In this document: piece after piece, positions 35,270-45,591 of the stretch
Numbering within the stretch: position 1 is the first letter of the stretch
Layout of the letters: each line of letters begins with the position of its first letter
NCBI GenBank assembly: GCA_963281255.1
Contig: OY725499.1
Span: 1,240,001-1,304,000 of the forward strand
Direction: 5' to 3'
Origin: Aphrocallistes beatrix
Lineage: Eukaryota; Porifera; Hexactinellida; Sceptrulophora; Aphrocallistidae
Length of the DNA: 64,000 bases
Program-made: the position numbers and the translations under genes
Notes under the pieces: generated by a model
Databases searched by the model: none
The model's input: the letters and a program-made list of their open reading frames with translations, nothing else
Told to the model about the DNA's origin: nothing

Positions 35270-35606
35270 TATAATGCCATTTCGAACATAATCACATTCT
35301 ACAATTTCTCAATTTTATTAAATCCTTGTTAAACGCGAAGTAGACATATGAAGTGAAATCATTTGAATTAATAATATTAATTTTGACCTACTGATATCCC
35401 ACACTAAATTAAATACCAGAATATATCGATTTAATCTGCAACAATCCTCCATTAACAGGACAATATAATCGAAATGGGTTCAAGCACCCTCATCTTAAAA
35501 GTAAAAAAATTGTTAACACTTTTCAGAACGAATTTCCAATCAAAGAAAATTAAAATTTATGAATAACTAAATGAACAAAAACAAATATAAAACAGTGTAC
35601 ACTTAC

Positions 35607-35756
35607 CTTGTACAGTCGACTCTGTTCTGCATCCGATAGAGTAATTATTCGTCTTCCTTTTGAAATTCCATTGGCGTTGAATATAATTTTCAGTCGGTTC
35701 TGGGTAAATACCTCTCCAAGAAATTCGATGATTTCATGATATTCTTCTGAATTCAT
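35607..35756 (-). CDS. Ginger1 G1 N-terminal exon
   Basis: Fifty codons starting MNSEEYHEIIEFLGEVFTQN and ending AEQSRLYK at a canonical AAG|GTAAGT donor (35606). KRBA2/Ginger1-type transposases begin with a similar EEY..II..L segment ahead of the zinc-binding domain. G2 has lost this exon. The role is inferred from position within the TIRs. Confidence 0.5.
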
Positions 35757-36038
35757 TTAATTCAAAAGGTAGCAGTAAAATATATGCGTATACGTCAAGA
35801 TAATCAAATTTGTTTATTGAAATGATAATTATTATGTACTTGGTATACTGCTTATATACACTTGTATTTCTTATCGTACATTGACACCTTCACTCCAAAG
35901 GCAAAATATATAAACCACCACAAGTAACTATTGCACAATTCATCACTAATCTTGTATATTCAAAGAATCTTAGAATATCACGGTGTAATAGGCAATCCAT
36001 GGTCTCACAATATAAGAAACTCAAAATATCATGCAACA

Positions 36039-36290
36039 TGGCTCTTCCTCCAGATTTAACGTACAGGTAGATGGTTCTTCGGGCGTAGCATCATGTACCA
36101 TCCTGACAATTTCTTCATCGGTAAAAGCACCATCGATAGTGATGTCAGCGTCAATATATTCTTTCGGAGAACTTTCAAAATGATATCATGTAATTTGAAA
36201 TGTCCTAACTGAATATCCAGTTTGTATTCTCATCATCAAAGGTATTAACATATTCTGGATCATTCAGAGAGGGGATACCGACATTTCGAT
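36039..36290 (-). pseudogene. pogo/Tigger-like transposase tail, part 1
   Basis: The minus strand reads SLNDPEYVNTFDDENTNW, then after a frameshift KEYIDADITIDGAFTDEEIV and RMVHDATPEEPS. The pattern D-x-D..G.LTDEEIV is typical just C-terminal to the DDE domain of Tigger/jerky transposases. Ginger1 G1 is inserted into the frame right after LNLEEEP. Confidence 0.4.
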
Positions 36291-36362
36291 ACATAACAAT
36301 TCGATACATACAATTCGATACACGACAGTTCGATACACCGACAGTTCGATACAAATTTTATT
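36278..36362. repeat. Minisatellite of TTCGATACA units
   Basis: Five units of (A/C)A(A/G)TTCGATACA with spacers of 3-6 bp. It separates the pogo-like remnant from the 36421 inverted-repeat element. Confidence 0.7.
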
Positions 36363-36889
36363 TGTAATATTGCAGCACTGTATAATGTTTCAGTTTTCTT
36401 AGTCATTGACACGAGTCGCCGGAATATATCATACGAAAATACCGGAATATGTCCTACACATTGCTATTTTTTGTTATGTTAATATTTGTAAAAATTAGGA
36501 AAAGGGGACTAATAAAAATTGAAATCATAGCATCAATAATCGTAAAAAGTAAACAAATCGGTTAAGGACATATTCCTACATCAGAAAAATACGTTGGACA
36601 TATTCCTACATCAGAAAAGTGTGTAGGACATATTCCGGAATCGGTGTAGGACATATTCCTACATTGTTTGTAGGACATTTTCCGATATTTTCGTAGAACA
36701 TATTCCGCTTTCCCATTAACACATGGATTGTAAGGAGAGTATAGCTATTGGCATAAATGAATAGGGTGAAAAAATTTAGGAGCTACACAAAACGTACCGT
36801 CGATCTATATATGGAGTGAATCCTTAATCATGTTTAGCATACAACCTGACCCAAAATTAATAGCTCCTGATTGTCATTGATCGTAGTTT

Positions 36890-37347
36890 TTAAATAGTTT
36901 TTGGAATATTGGGATTCATGTAAAAGGGCATCAAATTCAATTGCAGACGATGGTATTTGGGTTGCAGGAATCTCCTTCGCTTACACATGTTACTTTCTAA
37001 ACCTTTGAATGTTACATATGGTGCTACTTCCGAATTTCGACAACAGTCATTAAATATTTCACGAAGATTTGCTGTAGATATTTTTGCTCCGCGTTTAATA
37101 TTGCTACTTATGACAATATTCTTAGATTTTGAGCATCAATAAAATGATTATATAATTCCATGATTTCTATTAAGTCAGATAATTTATCAATTTTTGCAGA
37201 GCTTTTACAGGCGTGTGATCTGAATAATGCGCATTTAAGATAGATGGCGGTTGAAGAGTCTCTTGATTTAACATAGCGGAAACCTTGACATTCGTAATTG
37301 TTTGAAGAGAACCTCTTCCCTTCAACTATAGTATATTCCATGCACAA
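36890..37347 (-). pseudogene. FLYWCH zinc-finger region of a Mutator-like protein
   Basis: The minus-strand frame from 37347 encodes a FLYWCH finger: EGKRFSSNNYECQGFRYVKS, IYLKCALFRSHACKSSAKI and a final YNHFID supplying His. After one frameshift at about 37110 it continues AKISTANLREIFNDCCRNSE and SNMCKRRRFLQPKYHR, the linker that follows FLYWCH in MULE-type proteins. The DDE catalytic domain is missing. Confidence 0.6.
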
Positions 37348-37818
37348 TGATAAATCCTGGAAAGAAAAAACTATGACTAAATAGGAATTAGAATAGAAAA
37401 CTTACTATATAGTCGGGTCAAAATAGAAAGCAAATTGTCCTAACCTCAAAATAATTGCAAGAAATTGTTTTATTGCATTTTGCGTAGTATTATATCTTAA
37501 GAGTAACCGAAATCGGGCTATCCGAAAGTGGATTGGTACGACTCCGTCGTTGACCCCTGACTATACAAATCGCCGGTTTTAAAAACGGATATTTAAACTT
37601 TCGAGTGATTGCAGATCATTTTTATTGTCATATTCGTGCTCAGCATCAAATCTCAGGCAATTTGATGTATACATTGACTATATTAGGGCAAATATTTTCT
37701 GGTCCTCCCTAGCAACGGCCTGGAATGTGAAAAATCCGATCTCCAAATTTGGTTGAAAGCATATCGAGTGACCCCTTGTTTTTCTCGACTATGCTTGCTG
37801 AGTGCGAATTTCTTAATA

Positions 37819-38241
37819 CAGTACACCCTCGCTAATCCGAACAGCCCTGTACCAGGGGGAAAAAATCATTCCGATTACTGAATTTGTTCCGATTAGTGAA
37901 AAACCTATTTTTATAACCCAGAATATTGAGATATACGGTTGTATTGTTTCATACATATTGCTATACATAGTGTAATGCATTAAGACTTGAAAAAGATATT
38001 CAAGTTCATTTGCTTTATATTGCTTATCCTCTTTTTCGCTGCCAGTTTCCTTAGTTCGTGGAGAATAGTTAGGTTAATCGGATCCCTCGCTATTCGGAAC
38101 CTCGCTAATCCGAACCCTTGCAAATCCGAAACCCTCGCTGTTCGGAACCTCGCTAATCGGAACCCTCACTAATCGGAACCCTCGCTAATCCGAACCCTCG
38201 CTGTTCGGATTAGCAAGGTTCCGATTAGCGAGGGTGTACTG
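37819..38241. mobile_element. MITE of CTCGCTAATCCGAAC repeats
   Basis: CAGTACACCCTCGCTAATCC and the complement of GATTAGCGAGGGTGTACTG. The right third contains about eight tandem copies of CCTCGCTAATCCGAACC with T/C variants (38080-38225). Confidence 0.7.
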
Positions 38242-38310
38242 TTTTTCGTAAATAGTGTAAATATTAGAAACGGAAGATAAAACTGAAATACGAGCATATC
38301 TATCAATCTA

Positions 38311-38514
38311 CAGTCGACTCCGCTTATTAGGACTACATGTTAATCGGGCCGACCACTTAATCAGGCCACTTTTGTCATGACCGGATTATTTATCACACAT
38401 AGAAGCTAATGGAAAATATAGACACGTATATCTATATATTTTGAATAGTATTCTCTGCTTAATCGGATCAAAATGTCATCTCACAGATGTGGTCCTATTA
38501 AGCAGAGTCGAGTG
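38311..38514. mobile_element. TA-target MITE, AAGCGGAG-related
   Basis: CAGTCGACTCCGCTTATTAG and the complement of CCTATTAAGCAGAGTCGAGTG, with TA on both sides. 204 bp. Confidence 0.7.
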
Positions 38515-38609
38515 TATTTATCAATCTATCCCATCTAATTTTCCATTTTTAAATTTCATAGGTGTTAAGAGTCAAATTTATGAGTTTTTCCCATTAAAAT
38601 ACATTTATG

Positions 38610-39148
38610 CAGGGTTACCATACGTCCTTTTTTAGAAAGGACAGTCCTTCTTTTTTGCTACCTGTCCTTTTTAAAATATGCTGTCCTTTTTATTCGCTTT
38701 TTGTCCTTATTGTCCTTTTTTTCGCTTTTTGTTCTTATAAACTCATTCTTGTCCTTTTACGTTTTACTTGTAGATCATATACTAGAATGGCTATCATAAA
38801 TGATTTAGCATATTTTGGAAATCGAAACCCTGGGTGAGAATTTACATTTATGCCCGCAGCTTCACAAAAAATTCAAACCGATATCTCTTAAACTCAGGTC
38901 TGTACACCACATACGGCCGGACACCAGCACTCATTTTAGAACTGTGCTACTATAACATTATATTGGATCAGAGATCCAATATAATGATATAGAAGCACAC
39001 TAAAAACATTCAAAACAATTCCTTGGGGTGCTAGCACCCAGACAGCCATTATTGTCGTTCGCTACGCTCTCTCTTTACATCGTTTTTCTGAATCTTCGAT
39101 CTATCCCTGAGTGTCCTTTTTTTTATGAATGAGGGGATGGCAACCCTG
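38610..39148. mobile_element. Non-autonomous hAT, copy 1 (target CATTTATG)
   Basis: CAGGGTTACCATACGTCC and the complement of GGATGGCAACCCTG, with the 8-bp CATTTATG at 38602-38609 and 39149-39156. The interior is a long CCTTTTT-rich tract plus a palindrome ATATTGGATC...GATCCAATAT. A copy about 95% alike by eye is at 62653-63209. Confidence 0.9.
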
Positions 39149-39211
39149 CATTTATGCCACCAGCCATAAGTTATAATATTTAAAAACTAACATTTAGACT
39201 ATTTATATTAA

Positions 39212-39732
39212 GAAATTCGTAGTCAAGACGGGCCCAGTAGCCATAGTTCCTCTCGAGGATCGTCGTACAGTCAATACTGATTGGTACATCAACAATTGTC
39301 TCCCCAAGGCCTTCGAAGCTTGGAGTTCTCGTCGCCCTAAGGCCGGCATCCGAGGCCTACTCCTTCACCACGATAATGCATCGGCACACACTGCAGCCAA
39401 AACACTGGACTTCCTGGCTGAAAATTCGGTCCAGTTGGTATCGCATCCCCCCTACAGTCCAGATTTGGCCCCATGCGACTTTTTCCTTTACCAACTATCA
39501 AAGAAAAGACCCGCTGAATCAGGTTTGGCAGTCCGGAGGAGTCCCGACTGGCGTTCGAAGAGGCCCTCTGGACCCTGTTAGAGGAAAAATGGCATAACTG
39601 CTTCGAGAATTGGTTTCATTGTATGCAATTTTGCATAGGATGTAGTGGTAAATACTTTGAGAAGCTGTGAAAATTTTATTACTATTGGTTAATTATTTTT
39701 TGTGTACGACAAAACTTTTGGACTGACCCTCG
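39212..39732 (+). pseudogene. mariner transposase, 3' half only
   Basis: It begins abruptly with VVKTGPVAIVPLEDRRTVNT. It contains the second Asp in LLHHDNASAHTAAKTLDFL and the third in PPYSPDLAPCDFFLY, 34 residues apart (DD34D, true mariner). After a frameshift it continues EEALWTLLEEKWHNCFENWF and ends GKYFEKL at a stop (39668-39670). The 3' TIR (ACTTTTGGACTGACCCTCG) next to TA is intact at 39732. The 5' half is lost. Confidence 0.85.
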
Positions 39733-40370
39733 TATATATATCAAATGCCGAAAATTTGATGCTGAGTACGAATATGACAATAAAAATGATCTGCAATCAT
39801 TTGAAAGATTAAATATCCATTTTCAAAACCGGCGATTTGTATAGTCGGGTCAACGACGGAGTCGTACCAATCCACTTTCGGATAGTCCGATTTCGGTAAA
39901 CTTTTAGTATGTTACTCTTAAAATGTGATACTACGGAAAAATGCAATAAAACAATTTCTTGTAATTATTTTAGGGTCATATCATATTGACTTGACTAATA
40001 AATATGCCAGTTTTCGTGAGAAGTAAAAACACTTTTCAGCTATCATGAAACTGCTAAATCATAGCATCAATGATTGCCAAAAAGAAACAAATTGGTATTG
40101 TAAGACATATTCCGGAATTGGTGTAGGCGTGACCTACTTTATAAAAGGCCCTGGTACCAGTTCTAAAATATGGACCATAGACATGTTATCAGGCTGACTT
40201 GAAGTTCACATAATTTATCTATTAGAATCATTGTATATTATATCATATATTGGAATCATTATAATTGAGAATAAGTAATTTAGAGGAACAGAAATTAGGT
40301 TACTGTATTGTCCTACGTATGTGAATAATCAATCAGAAATATGACAGATGCTAAACTATTTTCACTTTTT

Positions 40371-40676
40371 CTAATTTCCTACAATTTTCCAATTAGCCAA
40401 CAAAACTGAATTTACATTCTTCACGTTATTCGCGATGATGCTATTGCTGGTGACTGTTATAAGTTTGCTGAGAATATCCCAACCAAGTGTATAGCAACAG
40501 GGACAACTTCTTTTCCAATCTTCGTTATTTTCTAATTCAATGAGAATTGAGTTGAGGAGGAGTTGAATTTCTCTGGTATCGTTGAAAAAGTATAAAGTAA
40601 GAGGAATATGAAAATTATCACGATTAGCCTTTACGTAAAGTGAATCATCAATCGTCATTGAACAATCTAGTGTCAA
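40371..40676 (-). other. 101-codon frame of unknown nature
   Basis: MTLDCSMTIDDSLYVKANRD is followed by FHIPLTLYFFNDTREIQLLL and CPCCYTLGWDILSKL. The short stretch LYFFNDT recalls FYFLNDT in G2 (about 59985), which may be chance. Immediately left of it is a solo right end of the CACTGCCCT MITE (40685-40745). Confidence 0.2.
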
Positions 40677-40962
40677 AATATATACGATTTATACAATTTG
40701 TATGGGAATTATTGGGGTGTACGAATACTTTAGGTAGGGCAGTGTATGTATAAAAGAAGCTAATTACATTGAAATGAATAATAAGAGAAATCGAATTTAT
40801 CTTTGCTTTGTATTTAAACAGCAGAAAAAAGGGAATAAGAAATATATAGGTCTACTAAGCTGGACCACTTGGTATAGGTAATGTTGTATAATGTTAGAAA
40901 CTGAAAGATCGAACATGAGCAAAGACATTTATTTCAAGAAAAATTGGTCGTTGTGGTTAATT

Positions 40963-42662
40963 TAGGGTGTCCCAAAAAAATTTTTGAAAATCTTTATGGG
41001 GGAACCCCTAAGAAGTTTCTATGTGTCATAAAATGATTGTCAAAATAATTTCAGGTATTTATGAAGTGATTTAGGGTCCCGCAATGGCTTCGTAAATTTT
41101 ATTTTTACACCTAGTATATTTTGAAAATTTCAAAATTCAATTTTTTGCTAGAAACTTGCTTTAAAAGGCTAACCTGGGGGATTCGACGATGCAGATTTCA
41201 GATTTACCATCAGAAATTTGTTATATTGTATAATTTCGTATTTCAATTCCTGATTTCACAGCTACCGGAATATGGAGCAAACCCTGCTATTGAAACACAA
41301 TAATTCCTTAGTAATTTAATATTATTTACATCGGAAATATGACTCAATTACAAATGACTCAAATTACAATATTACAACAAATTACAAATTACAACGATCA
41401 ATAAAATTTGATTCATAAAACTAGTATAAATTCTGACTCTAATTTGAAATGTTTAACAAATTGACATTATGGCAGCAAAAACTCGCAGTTCTCAATACGT
41501 TTGGCTGATCGGATTCCCCAGTGACAAAATAATTGGTGCAAAGTTGCCTAGTGGACGTGATGTTATGCCGACGTGATGATATATAAAATGGTTGGCCTAC
41601 CAGTTGTTTCATCTCTACGACGGCCTGGAGCTCTGAACAGAACACGTTGGATGGCAAAAGCTATATACCTGTTGAAGATAGAGCTTCTCTTTCGGGGAAA
41701 CGAGGAAGCACTGCATTTCATTGGACGATAATTACAAGGTCTTCGACGATTCAACCGATTTGTTATCGTAGTATACATCCAGTCGTGGCCGCCTCGATGT
41801 TGATGCTGCATTCAACGATATCGCGCTGATTCATCGTTTACAGGAATACGACGACGTGGAGCTGAGTCGTGTCGGTTTGCGGATGATGGTCAGACACTCT
41901 TGGTACCTTTCTCCGGAGTTGGCTTCGCTAGCACTGTTCTCAAACCATGTACATAACGAGGTCAAATTTCAACTTGTTGCAGGAATGAAGCAAGATCGAG
42001 GAAGCCATCTTTTAACTAAGCTACCGGGCTCTCTTAATGAACTTCATGCATCACTGTCATTTTTTGCGATATCAAGATTTGACTAATCGTTCCTCAAAAA
42101 ACCTGTTAATACTTGGAGCTCGGATCTAAGCTACATAGAGGGTCAACGATTTGCCAGGCATCTGGCCTGTGTAAACGATGTTGCTGAACGTGGGATCCAG
42201 CTAATTCAACAGTTCAACAGAAGTTCAAAAGACGAGGCCCAAAAGCAATGCCTAATACAAGTGGTAGAACAGCATCGGAAATCCTTCTGCACTACTCCAA
42301 CTAGTTCTGAGCTAAATTTCAATTAATCTATTAATAATAAACAATGAATTACAAAAATATTTTACTTCTCAAAAAAAATTATAAATTGTACACTAAGTAC
42401 AGATAACAAATTTCTGATGGTAAATCTGAAATCTACATCGTCGATTCACCCAGGTTAGCCTTTTAAAGCAAGTTTCTAGCAAAAAATTGAATTTTGAAAT
42501 TTTCAAAATACAGGTGTAAAATAAAATTTACGAAGCCATTCCGGGACCCCTAAATCACTTCATAAATACCTGAAATTTTTTCACAATCATTTTATGACAC
42601 ATAGAAACTTCTTAAGGGTCCCCCATAAACTTTTCAGAAATTCTTTTTTTTGGGACACCCTA
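40963..42662 (+). mobile_element. 1.7-kb element with about 260-bp TIRs and 10-bp target
   Basis: The ends are TAGGGTGTCCCAAAAAAA and its complement. The TIRs match for about 260 bp (40963-41225 against 42400-42662). The flanks are GTGGTTAATT (40953-40962) and GTGGTTATTT (42663-42672), 9 of 10 identical. The interior holds the degenerate gene at 41621-42326. Long TIRs and 9-11 bp targets recall MULE or IS4EU-type elements, but the protein does not match what I know of either. Confidence 0.75.
41621..42326 (+). pseudogene. Orphan invertebrate protein family, possible transposase
   Basis: Read in plus frames with one stop, one frameshift (about 41797) and a further stop (TAA 42084), this gives RPGALNRTRWMAKAIYLLKI, LQGLRRFNRFVIVVYIQSW, RHSWYLSPELASLALFS, and CVNDVAERGIQLIQQFN ending VVEQHRKSF. 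I recall many unannotated arthropod and cnidarian proteins with the same string of motifs (a GALxxxRWMAKAIY block, a WYLxxELxxLALF block, and a VNDxAERGxxLIQxxN block). No accepted function is known to me. Its confinement between long TIRs with a target duplication suggests the family is transposon-encoded. The N-terminal half, where that family has an acidic core, is missing. Confidence 0.55.
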
Positions 42663-42744
42663 GTGGTTATTTAATGAAGTTAAAATGTGTTTTTGTACAC
42701 CCATAACAGGGTATCAAATTAAATATATTTCACTTCAATTATTG

Positions 42745-43116
42745 TCAAATAATCGGGTGGCCTGGTAACATGTCCATTGTCCATATTTTAGAACTGGTGC
42801 CAGGGCCTTTTATTACGTAGTTCACGGTGTAGGACATATTCCGGTATTTTCGTTGGACATATTGCTGCGAATCGTTTGTAGTCGTGATATTATGTGCCAT
42901 TGTACTTACAGAGAAATCGTCATTGTCATCTGCACGGGAGTCACTTTCATTTGTTTCTGTAAAAGAACCCACTGATTGCCATTCCAATGCAGTATATTTG
43001 TCTTCAACAAGATAGTCAAAATAATGTCTGTATGTGCTATTTAATAATATTCCATAGTTATTGATTTCACTTAACCAGCAAAGGAAATTTATAAACTGGT
43101 AATATAGCAACATCAC
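42745..43116 (-). other. 123-codon frame, probably not a gene
   Basis: The C-terminal third lies in the inverted-repeat end at 42770-42866. The N-terminal part (YQFINFLCWLSEINNYGILL to ESDSRADDNDDF) is unique and could be an old exon outside the element, but has no recognisable motif. Confidence 0.2.
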
Positions 43117-43820
43117 AAATTATAACAAATGGCAGCATTACAATTTCTAACTAATGACAACAGAAGCACATAATATTCGGACAATTGACAACATGGAAAC
43201 ATCTAACAATTTACAACATCACAAATTCTAACTAATGCAGCGTCCCCAAATATAACCTTTATTCAAACACAAGGTGAATGTCAAGCAATGTTGAATAAGT
43301 TTTCTAAATGTTGGTGGAAGATTTTCAAAAAGGATCTTGCTCAATATGCCTAATATTTGTCTACCTAATTACTAATCCTCTATCTCAAGGAGGCATTGAA
43401 AATTCAAATAATCGACCCGTAACGAATGAGTATAAATACAGATAAATTAGTAGAACTACTCTACCTCTGATAGTTAATTAAGGTCTTGAAACTTAGAATA
43501 TTAAAAAAACATAGATGGATTCCAGCATTTAATATGATGAGCTATATGACCAAATACCTAATTTATAAGGATTATCTCTAAAAATCTATGTAAGCGAAAA
43601 TAACAGAGGTCATTAAGGTCCAAAGAGCTTAATTTTAAATATTTTGAGTATCCAATATCTCAAAATAGAACCAAACTAAGCAAATGTATTCCAACTTTGG
43701 AATCAGCCCCCCAACTCTATATAGAACGCTTTACCAGCTTTGACAATATAATTAGTGTTGAGCAGTGTAATACATTTGATGTGTCTATCCTAATCTTAAA
43801 TAACTGTTCTCCCAATTGTT
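43117..43820. other. Unassigned AT-rich intron sequence
   Basis: No open frame of note, terminal repeat or RNA gene is seen. There are weak tandem words such as 'tttctaactaatgac' and 'acaacatcacaaattctaac' near 43145-43235. Confidence 0.35.
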
Positions 43821-44755
43821 AGTGCAGCTCCTCTAAGCAGATGCCCTTATGGCATGGACGGAGTATCTCGTCCGTCCGTATGTATGTATGTATGTATGTA
43901 TGTATGTATGTATGTATGTATGTATGTATGTATGTATGTATGTATGTATGTATGTATGTATGTATGTATGTATGTATGTATGTATGTATGTATGTATGTA
44001 TGTATGTATGTATGTATGTATGTATGTATGTATGTATGTATGTATGTATGTATGTATGTATGTATGTATGTATGTATGTATGTATGTATGTATGTATGTA
44101 TGTATGTATGTATGTATGTATGTATGTATGTATGTATGTCCGTACGCGTGGTAATGCGAAATCTAACAGTCCGATTTTTAAATTTTTTCGAGAAATCTCA
44201 TCACTTCTAGTTTTTATAAGTACAAGCGCGCTTCGCGCTTGCTTGCGCTGCGCGGCTGGCGAACACTTCGCGTCCGCCGGAGGGTCCCTTCGGTCGCCTG
44301 GAGTCACATTGGTTAATTATAAGGGAGATACATCTCTAAATATGTCTATTCTACTGTGCTAATCGATATCACTCGAAAAATCACCAAATTTGTGAATTTA
44401 AAAATTTTTGATGCGTAATGATGACGTCATAACAAAGTGATGAGTCATCATTTTTTTATGATAGTAGTATGTGAGACATGTTAGTATACAGATTCTATTA
44501 AAATTTCAGCCTTCTATCTCCTATAATGGCTGAGTTATGCCCGAATAACTGTGTTGCTTAACTTTTAAAAATGTGACAATGACGTCATAATTCCATGATG
44601 AGTCGACATTTTGCTCTGAGCTCAGAACTTACTGGAGCCATAGCCAAAATACTCCCACATGCCAAAAATTAGCTTTCTATGACCGGCAGTTTCTTCAATC
44701 AATTCGTTACAGATATATATACACATACACAATAATCGAGTTTTAATAGTAAGGA
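43821..44755 (-). mobile_element. Helitron-like copies of two subfamilies around a microsatellite
   Basis: 43821-44222 is the GTGCAGCTCCT...(TATG)n...CTAACAGTCCG block (second subfamily). 44223-44755 is a complete first-subfamily copy, from GCGCGCTTG on the minus strand at 44223 to TCCTTACTATTAAAACTCG at 44755, carrying both TGACGTCA palindromes and TGAGTCA. Confidence 0.7.
43878..44139. repeat. Perfect (TATG) microsatellite, about 65 units
   Basis: 262 bp of uninterrupted tetranucleotide. Because the unit has no stop in any frame, it creates long spurious reading frames on both strands (repeats of Met-Tyr-Val-Cys and of Tyr-Ile-His-Thr). Confidence 0.98.
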
Positions 44756-44804
44756 TATATTCATATTTTTATACCACCACTGCAAAGCTTTGTTTAAAGA
44801 TACA

Positions 44805-45090
44805 AGCGCGCTTCGCTTGCTTGCGCTGCGCGGCTGGCGGACACTTCGTGTCCGCGGGAGGCTCCCTTCGGTCGCCTGGGGGTGACATTGGTTAATTATA
44901 AGGGAGATATAATCTCTAAATATGTCCATCTTAGTTTTAAAATAGATTTCACTCGAAAAGTCACCAAATTTGTCAATTTTTAAAATTTTGATGAGTAATG
45001 ATGACGTCATAACAAAGTGATGAGTCATCATTTTGATGATAGTTGCATCATATGTGAGGTATGTTAGTATACATATTCTATTAAAATTTC
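44805..45090 (-). mobile_element. Helitron-like 3' half copy
   Basis: It starts CAAGCGCGCTTCGCTTGCTT and continues to GATGACGTCATAACAAAGTG, then TGAGTCA and ATTCTATTAAAATTTCAG, where it is truncated. Confidence 0.65.
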
Positions 45091-45591
45091 AGTTTCCTTC
45101 GCAACTTGTCCTTATGATTATGACACTCCTTTTCTAATTTTCAAAATTGAAAAAAATTCCCCCTTTAACAAGTATTAACCATAAGACTTTTTATTAACTT
45201 ATATTCTCTCTATTTTTATAAATGTTTAATAACTTAGGTCACCGTTAGTGAAAAACCAGTTTCAGTCCCAATTAGACATCTAGGGGGAATGCGGCGGTGA
45301 TCCAAAGTGCGCCAAAGTATATGAAACATTGGTACAGTAAATGGTACAGTAATGGCAATAATGACAAATCAATGTGGCACATCGATCTTGATCCGGGCTG
45401 TGGAGCTCAAACATTTTTTTAATTAATAGTAGCTTTAGTAATTAACACTGATCAAAACTATTTAAATATCGTTTAAAATATTTTAATTTATTTGTTTCAA
45501 TAATATATACTTGTAGCAACCTTAATTGTTATTCTTGCTTGGATTATCATCACCGTCTATTTTATATTTATTATTCCTCTTATATTATAAG

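Larger units (their letters stand above)
30734..36038 (-). mobile_element. Ginger1 DNA transposon copy G1
   Basis: The ends TGTTGTATGATATTTTGAGA (30734) and the complement TGTTGCATGATATTTTGAG (36038) are inverted and stay similar for over 100 bp inward. The flanking tetranucleotides are GGGC and TGGC, an imperfect 4-bp target duplication. On the minus strand it holds an N-terminal exon, the end of an integrase core, a GPY/F domain, a short exon and an OTU exon. A rosa mariner is inserted (33909-35269). The HHCC and most of the DDE core are missing, so it is dead. Ginger1 elements use TGT-type ends, 4-bp targets and integrase-like transposases, and some family members are known to carry OTU proteases. 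Confidence 0.8.
37441..39976. mobile_element. Element with about 225-bp terminal inverted repeats
   Basis: 37441-37663 is repeated in inverse at 39742-39976, including AAATCGCCGGTTTT, GGATTGGTACGACTCCGTCG and TTGTCATATTCGTGCTCAGC. It is filled by secondary insertions: MITEs at 37819 and 38311, a hAT at 38610 and a truncated mariner at 39212. No own transposase survives. Confidence 0.7.
36421..42866 (-). mobile_element. Large inverted-repeat element, probably a MULE, with nested insertions
   Basis: The left end GGAATATATCATACGAAAAT followed by ACCGGAATATGTCCTACAC is inverted at 42828-42866 (GTGTAGGACATATTCCGGTA...). The flanks ACGAGTCG and GCGAATCG are similar but not identical. At least eight GGACATATTCC motifs cluster at 36440-36710 and more lie at 40110 and 42830. 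A FLYWCH-type MULE coding fragment lies just inside the left end. The whole is a nest including 37441-39976 and 40963-42662. The outer boundary is an inference. Confidence 0.45.
2727..45591 (+). other. Giant phase-0 intron of the SDR gene (about 42.9 kb)
   Basis: The donor is CAG|GTGA at 2727 and the acceptor is a pyrimidine-rich tract ending ATTATAAG at 45591. Joining the flanking exons in phase 0 gives SISGHIAQ followed by VNRWTYAATKG, so that Ser149 and Tyr162 are 13 residues apart, the normal SDR spacing. No further SDR coding is needed or seen between them. The intron is filled with nested transposons, described individually. An assembly join between two loci is the main alternative, but the seamless reading frame argues against it. 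Confidence 0.75.

Noticed and set aside
38607..38837. Phe/Leu/Cys-rich frame resembling a membrane protein, repeated at 62623-62898
   Set aside because: It arises from the CCTTTTT tract of a non-autonomous hAT present in two copies; not a gene.
43819..44362. Long frames on both strands (up to 173 codons) made of Met-Tyr-Val-Cys or Tyr-Ile-His-Thr repeats
   Set aside because: They are produced by the TATG microsatellite, which has no stop in any frame, and by flanking Helitron-like sequence.
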